NCBI GenBank assembly: GCA_030042375.1 | Contig: JASHZU010000485.1 | Coordinates: 1-22,062 of the forward strand | Direction: 5' to 3' | Length of the DNA: 22,062 nt | Origin: Verrucomicrobiia bacterium | GTDB taxonomy: Bacteria; Verrucomicrobiota; Verrucomicrobiae; Limisphaerales; UBA11358 | Part shown: in pieces, positions 1 through 7,732 of the stretch | How the letters are laid out: every line of letters starts with the position of its first letter | How positions within the stretch are numbered: the stretch's first letter is position 1 | Notes under the pieces: model-generated | The model's input: only the letters and a program-made list of their open reading frames with translations | The model's database searches: none | Told to the model about the DNA's origin: nothing | Made by a program: the position numbers and the translations under genes

Positions 1-1716
1 CATGATGGAAAAATTTGGATTGGCACAGGGAACGGGCTGGGTTGCTGGGACGGCCATGATTGGAAACTATTTACCGTGCGTGATGGATTATCGGAAAATG
101 TCATCCGCGCCATTGCGGAAGATACCAATGGTAATTTGTGGATTGGGACGGAAAATACGGGACTGAATTATTTCGACGGCAAAAAAATTATTGACTCTCA
201 AACTATCGTGAACGGCCTGCCGGGGAATGATATTTCCTGCCTTTACATGGACAGCGACGGAGCATTATGGGTGGGGACGTCCGGCCATGGGCTGGCGCGA
301 TACCAAAATGGGAATTGGACGAGATTTTCCACACGCAATGGCCTGTACAGCAACAGCATTGGCTATCTCATCGGCGATGAGCTGGGCTATCTGTGGATCG
401 GGTCGAACCGCGGGTTGATGCGAGTCAAACGGGATTCACTCACCAACGACGCACCGTTTTTCTGCCGGGTGTATGGGCGAAACGACGGCCTGCCCACGCG
501 CGAATGTTCGAGCGGTTCGCAACCGGCAGCCATCCGCGCGAGTAACGGGGAATTGTGGTTTCCCACTATTGAAGGGATGGTTTCCATCGATCCCGCCCAA
601 CTCAAGCTCAACCTCCGGCCGCCGCAGGTGATGATCGAAAAAATCATTGTGGATAACGTCGACAAAAAAACCAATCCGCTGAATGCGGCGTGGAACCCGG
701 CGGTGACGATTCCGCCCGGTGGCGAGCAACTGGAGATTTATTATACGGCACTGAATTTTTCCGACCCGCAGGCGGTGCGTTTTAAATATCAAATGGAAGG
801 CCACCAGACCGGGTGGACGGACGTCGGCAATATCCGTGTTGCGCGGTTCACGGCTTTGCCTCCCGGCCATTATCGTTTCCACCTTAAGGCATACAACGAA
901 GATGGAATTGAGAGCGATACGGGTGTGTCACTGGACATAACCGTCGAACCGCATTTTTGGCAGACAGGCGTGTTTCAAACCGGAACGGTTCTCCTGGTGC
1001 TGGCGGTGATTGTGGGCACGGTCCGCTACGTTTCGACGCAAAAGCTGCATCGCCAGGTACAGTTGATGAAGCAGCAAGAAGCGCTGGAACGCGAGCGGGC
1101 GCGCATCGCCCGGGATTTGCATGACCAATTGGGCGCCAATCTCACGCAAGTGGCGCTGCTCGGGGAACTGGCCGAAGCGGATAAAAATCTGCCGGAGGAA
1201 GTGGAATTGCACTCGAAACAAATCTCACAAACCGCGCGCGAAACCACACGGTCGCTGGATGAAATTGTCTGGGCGGTGAATCCTTCCAACGACACCATTG
1301 AGGGGCTGGCGAATTACATTTGCAAATACGCGCAGGAATATCTCTCGCTGGCGAATTTGCCGTGCCGGGTGGATGTGCCGGCGCAATTGCCCGCCGCGGC
1401 CATCCCGCCGGAAGTGCGCCACAATGTTTTCCTCGCGTTCAAGGAAGCGGTACACAATGTCGTCAAGCACGCGCAGGCGAGCGAAGTGTGGATTCGGTTG
1501 CATCTGCAACCGGAACGCTTCATCCTTGAGGTGGAAGACAATGGAAGGGGCCTAGGAAAGCAACCGTCGCCGCAAAACCGGAATGGGCTGAAGAACATGA
1601 AAAAGCGCATGAATGATATTGGCGGGGATTTTGCCATTTCCGGCGGCGAACGGGGCGGGACGCTGGTGCAATTAACGATTCCCATTACCGGGATGAACGT
1701 GAAAAAACAATTTTAA
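1..1716 (+). CDS. Propeller-type sensor histidine kinase (5' end outside window)
   Basis: The frame is open from the first base, so the N-terminus lies upstream; the first in-window ATG is at 76. It begins with two-component-regulator propeller repeats of the LWIGT..GL type (LWIGT near 139, LWVGT near 268, LWIGS near 391). A Y_Y_Y-like beta domain follows (about nt 725-950), then one membrane helix (about nt 970-1035). The HisKA_3-type dimerisation box reads RARIARDLHDQLG, with the phospho-accepting His codon at 1120-1122. The HATPase domain has an N-box (FKEAVHNVVKHA, nt 1438-1473) and G1 (DNGRG, from 1537). Such kinases sense through a periplasmic propeller and autophosphorylate in the cytoplasm. 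The response regulator starts 10 nt downstream, so the two form one operon. The ligand is unknown; repeats like these are common in polysaccharide-sensing regulators, but this one may sense something else. Confidence 0.93.
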   Translation, partial: HDGKIWIGTGNGLGCWDGHDWKLFTVRDGLSENVIRAIAEDTNGNLWIGTENTGLNYFDGKKIIDSQTIVNGLPGNDISCLYMDSDGALWVGTSGHGLARYQNGNWTRFSTRNGLYSNSIGYLIGDELGYLWIGSNRGLMRVKRDSLTNDAPFFCRVYGRNDGLPTRECSSGSQPAAIRASNGELWFPTIEGMVSIDPAQLKLNLRPPQVMIEKIIVDNVDKKTNPLNAAWNPAVTIPPGGEQLEIYYTALNFSDPQAVRFKYQMEGHQTGWTDVGNIRVARFTALPPGHYRFHLKAYNEDGIESDTGVSLDITVEPHFWQTGVFQTGTVLLVLAVIVGTVRYVSTQKLHRQVQLMKQQEALERERARIARDLHDQLGANLTQVALLGELAEADKNLPEEVELHSKQISQTARETTRSLDEIVWAVNPSNDTIEGLANYICKYAQEYLSLANLPCRVDVPAQLPAAAIPPEVRHNVFLAFKEAVHNVVKHAQASEVWIRLHLQPERFILEVEDNGRGLGKQPSPQNRNGLKNMKKRMNDIGGDFAISGGERGGTLVQLTIPITGMNVKKQF

Positions 1717-1726
1717 TCCAAACATC

Positions 1727-2350
1727 ATGCCGATTTCGGTTTCTATCGTGGAGGACAGCGAAAAGTTGCGCGGCACATTGGAGCGCGTGTTAAATCGCGC
1801 CGAGGGCTTTCGCTGCGTGAGCCAATATGCCAGCGCGGAGGACGCGCTCAAGGATTTGCCGGAGGTGAAGCCGGACGTGGTGCTGATGGACATTAATTTG
1901 CCGGGCATCAACGGCGTGGAATGTGTCCGCCGGTTGAAGAAGAACCTGCCGCAGATCCAAATCATCATGCTCACGGTATACGAGGACACGGAAAATATTT
2001 TTGACGCGCTGACGGCGGGCGCGAGCGGTTACCTGCTCAAGCGCACGACCGGCCCGGAATTGCTCGATGCGATTCGCGAAGTTCATCGTGGCGGCTCGCC
2101 GATGACGGCGCATATTGCGCGCAAGGTCGTGCAGTCGTTCCAAAGAAATGCGCCCGCCCAGCCGGCCGAAAATCTTTCGGAACGTGAACAACAGGTGCTC
2201 GACCTGCTGAGCCAGGGATTGATGTACAAAGAGATCGCGGACAAATTGCAAATCAGCTACGAAACCGTCCACACCTACATCCGCCGCATCTACGAAAAAC
2301 TTCGGGTGCGCACGCGCACGGAGGCAGTCGCCAAATTTTTGCGGCAATAA
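1727..2350 (+). CDS. NarL/FixJ-family response regulator
   Basis: This 207-residue protein has a receiver domain (about residues 3-118) and a LuxR-type helix-turn-helix (about 147-205). The acidic pair E9/D10, phospho-acceptor D55 in VVLMDINLPG, T83 and K105 are all present, so the receiver should be functional. The output domain carries the family signature LSEREQQVLDLLSQGLMYKEIA. It is the cognate partner of the HisKA_3 kinase that ends 10 nt upstream, and HisKA_3 kinases normally pair with NarL-type regulators. Length is normal and no residue is missing. The start has no Shine-Dalgarno, as for most genes here. Targets are unknown; a phased direct repeat just downstream (2352-2400) is a candidate binding site. 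Confidence 0.95.
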   Translation: MPISVSIVEDSEKLRGTLERVLNRAEGFRCVSQYASAEDALKDLPEVKPDVVLMDINLPGINGVECVRRLKKNLPQIQIIMLTVYEDTENIFDALTAGASGYLLKRTTGPELLDAIREVHRGGSPMTAHIARKVVQSFQRNAPAQPAENLSEREQQVLDLLSQGLMYKEIADKLQISYETVHTYIRRIYEKLRVRTRTEAVAKFLRQ

Positions 2351-2351
2351 T

Positions 2352-2400
2352 CTGCGCAGGAGTTGCGCGCGGCTGCATTAGATTGCGCAATAGTTGCACC
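2352..2400. promoter_or_regulatory. Phased direct repeat (candidate regulator site) between response regulator and small ORF
   Basis: Two imperfect copies of a 17-18 bp unit lie at 2352-2369 and 2383-2400, each shaped like yTGCGCAnnAGTTGCrC. Their spacing is 31 bp, about three helical turns. Within each copy a TGCGC/TTGC core recurs after 11 bp. The right copy also forms an inverted repeat ATTGCG...CGCAAT (2382-2387 and 2399-2404), followed by an A/T-rich run. That could instead be a weak terminator for the two-component operon. TTGCAC at 2394 followed 18 bp later by TATTTT is a weak promoter-like pair. Binding by the adjacent regulator is an inference. Confidence 0.35.
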
Positions 2401-2492
2401 GCAATTCTGTTCAAAAATATTTTTTCTAATTTTTTGAATCCTTTCATAGGGGTGCTGCGTCCAAATCTTCGAACGAGGGGAGAAAGGAAAAA

Positions 2493-2693
2493 ATGAAATC
2501 GATAGTTTTTACATATCCGGATTTCCGGGAGTTGCCGAAAGGGCTCAAACAAATGCTCGTGGTTTCGGAAACTTTGTTTTTCGAAGAAATCCAAACCATG
2601 CCGTTAATGATCGAAAGTCACCATACTGAAATCAAACAATGGTGGCGGCCGTCGCAAAGACAATTTGCGATGGACGACCGTGCGATTTTTTAA
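2493..2693 (+). CDS. Small hypothetical protein, 66 aa
   Basis: A 66-codon ORF starts with ATG preceded by a purine-rich GGGGAGAAAGGA (2477-2488), the best ribosome-binding site in the window. That is the main reason for calling it. The protein starts MKSIVFTYPDFRELPKGLKQM and ends WWRPSQRQFAMDDRAIF. It is soluble, has no signal peptide or membrane helix, and is rich in aromatic and Met residues. I do not recognise a family. It lies 142 nt after the response regulator on the same strand, with repeats between them, and could be a target of that system. It could also be a chance ORF; conservation of the sequence and its start site in relatives would decide. Confidence 0.5.
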   Translation: MKSIVFTYPDFRELPKGLKQMLVVSETLFFEEIQTMPLMIESHHTEIKQWWRPSQRQFAMDDRAIF

Positions 2694-2942
2694 CCAATAG
2701 ACGGGCAAAACAAGGACGGGAAAATTCCGAAGTTTTTAGGTTCAAGTTTTAGTGTCCGCCGGTGATAAATCTAATGTAAGTGATTTATTTTGAATAACTT
2801 ATAATTTTTACCCCCTGTCACCAGTATTGGTGACTCGCAGGGGGCAGGGCATCTGGTAGATTTGTGTCGTTGTTGATCGCGGTTCGGTGTTGGCGTTTGT
2901 GTGTTGCGCCTTAATCGGGTTTGCAGTAGCGCAGGTGAGCGC
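2694..2942. other. Non-coding stretch with hairpins between small ORF and lysR
   Basis: No convincing gene is present in these 249 nt. The left part is A/T-rich; 2777-2844 carries two adjacent inverted repeats (annotated separately). Close to the lysR stop, AGCGC (2928-2932) and GCGCT (2939-2943) form a short inverted repeat that overlaps the stop codon. It lacks a T-run, so it is a poor terminator. Confidence 0.5.
2777..2844. repeat. Paired inverted-repeat element (AT-rich palindrome plus G/C-rich hairpin)
   Basis: TAAGT (2777-2781) and ACTTA (2797-2801) flank a 15-bp AT-rich centre. Nine bases further on, CCCCCTG (2811-2817) pairs perfectly with CAGGGGG (2838-2844). Nested inside is a second perfect stem, TCACC (2818-2822) with GGTGA (2829-2833), leaving a 6-nt loop and a 4-nt one-sided bulge. 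There is no T-run on either strand directly after the stem, so it is not a standard intrinsic terminator. It may be a dispersed palindromic element, a recombination/attachment site or a structured RNA; the sequence alone does not decide. Confidence 0.55.
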
Positions 2943-3860
2943 TTAGTTCTCATTGGGAGCCGGAGTAGTGTCCGGCTCCTTATTTTTTCCCCCTCCAGCC
3001 GCCGCTTCGATAAACGCCTTTACCACTGCCGTGTCTTTTTTCCATGCCGCGCCCACGGGAATCAGTGCCGGCGCGGGGTTAAGGGGGATGAGTTTGACGC
3101 GCGAACCGGCCATGAACTCTACGCATTGGGGCACCAACGCAAAACCGCGCCCGGATTCCACCGCGGCGATGATACTGGTGATACCATCGTGTTCCTCCGC
3201 GATGGGCGGCATATGCAGGCCAGCAAACAGCTCATCCAAAAGTTCATGGTACTCGGGATAATCTTTCCGGCTATAGGCAATGAGAGGCTCGCTTGAGAGT
3301 TGTTCCAGGCTCACGGTTTTGGATTTGGCCAGCGGGTGTTTGGGCGAGAGGGCTACGCTGGTCGGATAACTTGCCAGTTCCCGAAATTGGAGCCCGCGCA
3401 ACATTTTGCGCGGCGGACGGACCATCAACGACACCTGCAATTTTCCCGCGCGGAGGCCGGACAACATTTCTTCCGTGGACAAATCGTGCAACGAGACGCG
3501 CGTCCTGGGAAACTTCGCCTGAAATGCCCGCAATGCGCGCGGCAGGATTTGAATGGTGAGCGAGGGCGCATAACCGACGTTGATTTCTCCGCCCGCGCCG
3601 GCGGCAACTGCACGAGCGTTCTTCACCGCTTCATCCACCCGCTGCAATACTGCGCGCGCCTCATCTAGAAATTTTCTTCCCGCATCGGTCAGCTTCAACG
3701 CTTTTGCGCTGCGCTCAAATAGCTGGACGCCGATTTCCTCTTCGAGGTCGTGGATTTGCCGGCTGATGCCGGTTTGGGAGACGTGCAGCTTCAGCGCGGC
3801 GCGCGAGACATTTTCCAGCTCGGCCACGGCGATGAAATAACGAAGATGGCGCAGTTCCAT
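2943..3860 (-). CDS. LysR-family transcriptional regulator
   Basis: This 305-residue protein begins MELRHLRYFIAVAELENVS and has a textbook LysR winged helix-turn-helix (about 1-62, recognition region HVSQTGISRQIHDLEEEIG). A periplasmic-binding-like effector domain follows (about 88-270; INVGYAPSLTIQILPRAL opens it, and a conserved Gly-rich GITSIIAAVESGRGFALVP lies near the end). The style resembles the CatM/BenM/HcaR branch, which responds to small aromatic or organic acids, but effector identity cannot be read. The last ~20 residues are a Lys/Pro-rich tail. The ATG at 3860 fits the usual LysR N-terminus. LysR genes usually lie divergent to their target; here the upstream neighbour is a co-directional PEP-CTERM gene 56 nt away, so no local target is obvious. 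Confidence 0.94.
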   Translation of the reverse strand: MELRHLRYFIAVAELENVSRAALKLHVSQTGISRQIHDLEEEIGVQLFERSAKALKLTDAGRKFLDEARAVLQRVDEAVKNARAVAAGAGGEINVGYAPSLTIQILPRALRAFQAKFPRTRVSLHDLSTEEMLSGLRAGKLQVSLMVRPPRKMLRGLQFRELASYPTSVALSPKHPLAKSKTVSLEQLSSEPLIAYSRKDYPEYHELLDELFAGLHMPPIAEEHDGITSIIAAVESGRGFALVPQCVEFMAGSRVKLIPLNPAPALIPVGAAWKKDTAVVKAFIEAAAGGGKNKEPDTTPAPNEN

Positions 3861-3916
3861 TGCGCCGCCAGCATAGAGGAGGCTGCCGCCAGTGCAACAG
3901 AAGAAGCAGAGGGCGA

Positions 3917-4528
3917 TCAGGCTTTACGGTGGCGAAGTACCAGGAGGCCAAGGAATCCTGCAGAAACCAGCCCTATCGTGGCTGGCTCAGGCACAGCTTC
4001 GAGCGTTAATGTATAGTCGTTGGCCGAGGAAAAATCGACAGTGAGTTCACCAGGGGTACTTTGCAAAGCTCCAGTGATGTCAACAATGGTTCCCGTTCCG
4101 ATAAAGGTGGCCGCGCCCGTGTCTGAGTCATAGGAGGTTTCAGCAAGGGTGAGCAAATTAAAGTCAAAACGATTAGAGGGCGTCGTTCCGGGGGTTGTGG
4201 AACCGTAAGTGAAATCATTTGCTACTGAAAACTGGAGAAAGAGGTTGACAGGAGTAGAAATGGGGGTGCTGGACAAGCCGGTGATTTGTTCACCGCTCGC
4301 ATTCATCAGGCTGTTTTGAAGGACAATCCCGGAAAAACTTCCCGAGGCGGTTTGGACAACATTGGTCCACCATATTTGCATGGAAGAGGAAGTGGCCTCG
4401 CTGAATCCACCAAAAGTAGACGAAATCTGTTCAGCAGTGACTGACCCGGTCATTTGTTGGGCGCTGGCCAAGCCTGCAGCAAACATGAAAGAAACGGACA
4501 AAATGAAAAAAAGTTTTCTTGTGTTCAT
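3917..4528 (-). CDS. PEP-CTERM sorting domain protein (203 aa)
   Basis: An N-terminal signal peptide (MNTRKLFFILSVSFMFAAGLASA-QQ) is followed by a low-complexity, Ser/Thr-rich beta-type secreted domain. The protein ends with a complete PEP-CTERM tail (residues 179-203): VPEPAT, a hydrophobic helix and the basic terminus RHRKA. PEP-CTERM tails are recognised and cleaved by exosortase, leading to export to the cell surface or exopolysaccharide. The middle of the protein matches no family I can name. A sigma-70-like promoter (4565-4593) lies 37 nt before the ATG, so it is probably transcribed separately from the large gene upstream. Confidence 0.9.
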   Translation of the reverse strand: MNTRKLFFILSVSFMFAAGLASAQQMTGSVTAEQISSTFGGFSEATSSSMQIWWTNVVQTASGSFSGIVLQNSLMNASGEQITGLSSTPISTPVNLFLQFSVANDFTYGSTTPGTTPSNRFDFNLLTLAETSYDSDTGAATFIGTGTIVDITGALQSTPGELTVDFSSANDYTLTLEAVPEPATIGLVSAGFLGLLVLRHRKA

Positions 4529-4564
4529 AGGCGTAATTTGATTTTAGCCACCCGTTCAGGCGTG

Positions 4565-4593
4565 TTTCTATCAGTTCAAGCATACAAAGTCAA
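4565..4593 (-). promoter_or_regulatory. Candidate sigma-70 promoter for the 203-aa PEP-CTERM gene
   Basis: Read on the minus strand, TTGACT (4593-4588) is separated by exactly 17 bp from TAGAAA (4570-4565). The -35 box matches consensus at 5 of 6 positions and the -10 box at 4 of 6. The downstream ATG is at 4528. It is the best-formed promoter I found in the window, but the call rests only on consensus and spacing. Confidence 0.45.
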
Positions 4594-4614
4594 GACAAAA
4601 TCGTTGGGCATCTC

Positions 4615-7581
4615 TTAGTAAAAAGTGACGTATTGAGTTTGTGTGCGGTACGCCGGCCCGCTGGAAGTCTGGACAACGGCGTAGAACGGATGCTGCCCGG
4701 CCCACAAATTGGTCCCAATTACTGGAAAGATCGCGGTGGATTCATTAGTGGCAGTGCCGAGCGCACCGCCCGTGCTGTATAGCGTAATCAGGCTGACGTT
4801 ATTGGTGTTGGCGGTGACCTGGATGTGGTAGGTGCCTTGCGACGGGGCTAAATTGGTCAGGTCAAGGAAGGTCATCGTCGCGCTTAGTGGAGTATTCTGG
4901 ATTTGGACGGGCACGGTCACCTGGGTTTCCGTCCGCACATTACTGCCTTCATAAGCGACGGCCGTTAGTGTGTGATAACCGTCAGAGAGATTCGTGGTCG
5001 TCAGGGGGAATGTCAGGGCCAGGCGAGGCGCGCCGGCGGTGATGTAGAGATGGTTTCGGGGCTCGAGATCGGAGAGGTTTTCCGTCAGCGTGCCCTGGGG
5101 CGCTACCATAATGACCCCGGACTCCCGGGTCTGGACTTGGATTTGGGCGGCCGCGTAACCCGGACTCTGCGCGTACACATTAAATGAAGCCGCGGGGCTG
5201 GCCACAAAATCGGCGGCATAGACACCATTGCTGCCCTGGAGGACAGGATTGGCATTGATGGCGTTGTAAAGCTGGCTGGCGAGGCCAATTGAATTGGTGC
5301 CCAATGTATTGGTCACAGCCACGGTCACGGCCTGGCCGTTGGTCAAAGTGAACGTAAATTGCATCCAGGCGCTAGTGGGAAGCGAACTGCTGATGACGAT
5401 GTACCCCTGGTAACCGACCGCCTGGGAAGGCAGAAAGGCAGGCTGCGCCGCACTCACAAACGTTGAGAGATTGCTGCCACTGCCCGCGGCGCTGGCGGCG
5501 GCAGTTTGGATTTGGCCGATGGCAAAATTAGTTGCCAGCATCGTCCACTGTCCCTGGTTGGTGGAGACGCCCACGGTGTAGGGCAGCAATGCGTTGCTCA
5601 CCCGTATCAACGTGAGATTTGTCGCCATGTTGAGCACCGTGCTGGCAGCCGGCAGCGGACTGGTAAGGAATGCCCGGTAAAAGCGAACGGGCGAATTCGC
5701 GGCACTGGCATCAATATAATTCATCGTCCCTCCCACTTCATTGGTATAGGTAGAAACCCAGTGAACGAGATCGGTGGTTACTTGAATGGCGCATGGCTGG
5801 CCCGCCATGCTGCTGACTTGCATCTGGACCGCCCCGGCGCCGGCTTCCACCGGCGGCGACAATTGCGGAGGCTGATTCGGCACGGTCGAGGCGATGCGAT
5901 AAAAGCGCTCCGGATAGTTCGTGGAGCCAAAATCAGTAAAGTTCATCAGCCCCGGCACGGTATTGGTGTAGACGGGCTGCCAGTCGATTAAATTGGTGGA
6001 AGCCAAAATATAATATGCCTGCATGCCGGGAATTCCCACCTGCATGGTGAAAGCCCCGTTTTTATTGGGAGGGCCAGGGGTCACCTGCGGCGCAGACGAA
6101 GGAGACAAATAGTTGACGGCATAGGAAAGGCCCGGGGTATTTGTCGGGACGCTGCTGGCCACATAGAAAGGCGCGGCAGCGGGATTTTGGGCATTGGATT
6201 GCAATTGGATGCGGTCGCCATAAACCAGCGCCTGCACATCGGTATTATTGGTCACGGCGTTAATCATGGCGCCCAACCCCGCGGCGATTGTGTTTAGCGT
6301 CGCATTTGCGGGAACGGTGTACGTGATGGGATATCCATTCAGGGTGGCTGTCAGCAAATTTCCGGGAGATGGGGCCAGATTTGTTACCGTTTCGAAATAC
6401 ACACCATCGACGAATAAATCAACCTGTTGCAGGGGGTGATTGGCGTCATGGGCATTGAATTTTACGGAAAGGTTGGTGATGCCGCTCAAAACGGTGTTGG
6501 CGAGGTTGGTCGCCCATTGTCCAGAACCGTACTCGGCGAAAGGCGCCGCGAGCGGCTCAGCCACCATCAATCCGAGATAAGGTATATCAACACTTTGATA
6601 ATAGCTTTCCGCCAGGCTGAAGCCGCGGGCCTGGTAAAAATAGACCTGCGGATTGGGAAATATTTGGGCGTCATCTTCCGGCTCCGCCACCGTGCCGTAG
6701 CTGCCCGCAGCGCCGGCGCCAATAAATTCCAGCTCGTTGGTCTGGCCGGTACTCTCGAAAATAATCCCGCCGTAGGATGTCAAGCTATCTGCGATGGCCC
6801 CGGGAACGAACATGTTTTGCGGCACGCTGAAATCCGCCAGGCCTGTTTCATAACCCAGGCAGCCCCCCGGCCACCAGACCGAATCCGTGTTGGTGCGAAA
6901 AATCGATGAAACGCCCAGGATGTTCACGTCGAATATGGTGTTGTCAAAATAGGGGTACCGGATATTGCGGGCAGTGTCGGAACTTTTTGCCAGAACCACA
7001 GGTTGCTGGGGAAAAGTCCCATCGCTGGCGACGCCCTGGTTCACCAACTGCTCCGCCTGAGCGAGCGAATTCCCTGTAATCATCGTGGTCAGGAAGGAAT
7101 AGCCAGGTGAGCCAACAGTTGCGTTGGGATTGAAAGCCGCCTCGCTGGCGAAGTAGCTGTTCGTGGTTCCTAAAGGATCGCCACTGCCCAGCCTTAAACC
7201 ATAAAACAAAGCAGTCGTGGTGCTGTCAACGGCAGAGCCATCGCTGGTCTGGAAGGGAATATCCATGGAGAGGACGATATAATCAATCTGGTTGGTTAAC
7301 TGCTCGCTAGCCAGCATGTTCGTGAGAGGCGTCACCAGGGTAGTTTGCAGGTCATTACTACCCCACAGGGTATTGCCGTTTGTCCAGTTGATGTAGAGAA
7401 CGTTTTGGGGGGGTATTTGGCGCTGCTGACAATAATAATTGGCGAGCTCGCAGGAGTTGGAACTCGCCTGATTGACAATGACGACCGTGTTTAAGCCGCT
7501 GCCGCCGGCATAGAGCCTGAATGCCATGGCGCAGCCTAGAAGAATCAGCCCCCAAACTCTCCTGTGAAGACGGCTGCCCAT
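4615..7581 (-). CDS. Secreted TIGR03790-like protein with tandem beta modules
   Basis: About 988 residues from the ATG at 7581. A longer frame opens at a TTG at 7599, but the ATG gives a standard signal peptide (RLHRRVWGLILLGCAMAF, cleavage near LYAG-G). Residues ~30-350 resemble the TIGR03790 family: VVIVNQASSNSCELANYYCQ near the start, then IDYIVLSMDIPF and ARNIRYPYFD. That family is uncharacterised and is reported essentially only in exosortase-bearing species. Next come an INA-type module (~405-485), two verrucomicrobial 'ASTNL.DW...FTD...RFYR' modules (~508-565 and ~582-638), a second INA-like module (~745-830) and a C-terminal Ig-like region. It has no PEP-CTERM tail of its own. It sits among PEP-CTERM genes, consistent with the family's co-occurrence. 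Biochemical function is unknown. Confidence 0.8.
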   Translation of the reverse strand: MGSRLHRRVWGLILLGCAMAFRLYAGGSGLNTVVIVNQASSNSCELANYYCQQRQIPPQNVLYINWTNGNTLWGSNDLQTTLVTPLTNMLASEQLTNQIDYIVLSMDIPFQTSDGSAVDSTTTALFYGLRLGSGDPLGTTNSYFASEAAFNPNATVGSPGYSFLTTMITGNSLAQAEQLVNQGVASDGTFPQQPVVLAKSSDTARNIRYPYFDNTIFDVNILGVSSIFRTNTDSVWWPGGCLGYETGLADFSVPQNMFVPGAIADSLTSYGGIIFESTGQTNELEFIGAGAAGSYGTVAEPEDDAQIFPNPQVYFYQARGFSLAESYYQSVDIPYLGLMVAEPLAAPFAEYGSGQWATNLANTVLSGITNLSVKFNAHDANHPLQQVDLFVDGVYFETVTNLAPSPGNLLTATLNGYPITYTVPANATLNTIAAGLGAMINAVTNNTDVQALVYGDRIQLQSNAQNPAAAPFYVASSVPTNTPGLSYAVNYLSPSSAPQVTPGPPNKNGAFTMQVGIPGMQAYYILASTNLIDWQPVYTNTVPGLMNFTDFGSTNYPERFYRIASTVPNQPPQLSPPVEAGAGAVQMQVSSMAGQPCAIQVTTDLVHWVSTYTNEVGGTMNYIDASAANSPVRFYRAFLTSPLPAASTVLNMATNLTLIRVSNALLPYTVGVSTNQGQWTMLATNFAIGQIQTAAASAAGSGSNLSTFVSAAQPAFLPSQAVGYQGYIVISSSLPTSAWMQFTFTLTNGQAVTVAVTNTLGTNSIGLASQLYNAINANPVLQGSNGVYAADFVASPAASFNVYAQSPGYAAAQIQVQTRESGVIMVAPQGTLTENLSDLEPRNHLYITAGAPRLALTFPLTTTNLSDGYHTLTAVAYEGSNVRTETQVTVPVQIQNTPLSATMTFLDLTNLAPSQGTYHIQVTANTNNVSLITLYSTGGALGTATNESTAIFPVIGTNLWAGQHPFYAVVQTSSGPAYRTQTQYVTFY

Positions 7582-7662
7582 AATCTCAATCCATCTCAAT
7601 GGTTGGAATACATTTGCTGCGGGATGGTGATTCCTTCATAACTACACATTAGCAAATCCTTG

Positions 7663-7693
7663 GAAAAAAAGAAGGCCGGAATCACACCGGCCC
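7663..7693 (-). terminator. Intrinsic terminator after the 290-aa PEP-CTERM gene
   Basis: On the minus strand a perfect 6-bp stem (GGCCGG at 7692-7687 with CCGGCC at 7679-7674, extended by flanking bases) encloses a 7-nt loop and is followed by TTC and seven T. It lies about 40 nt beyond the stop codon at 7733, so it should end transcription of that gene before the TIGR03790-like gene. Confidence 0.75.
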
Positions 7694-7732
7694 GTAACTA
7701 TTATTATTTTATATCCGGCGAAGTTCCAGCGC

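Noticed and set aside
2811..2844. Hairpin read as an intrinsic terminator
   Set aside because: Neither strand has a T-run after the stem, so it was recorded as a repeat element instead.
2920..2965. tRNA-like string (GTAGCGCAGGTGAGCGCTTAG) at the end of lysR
   Set aside because: The D-arm resemblance is superficial. No anticodon stem pairs and no T-arm GGTTCGA motif follows, and half of it is lysR coding sequence.
5506..5991. 161-codon plus-strand ORF inside the TIGR03790-like gene
   Set aside because: It is a shadow of the 988-aa gene, with no start signal or family resemblance.
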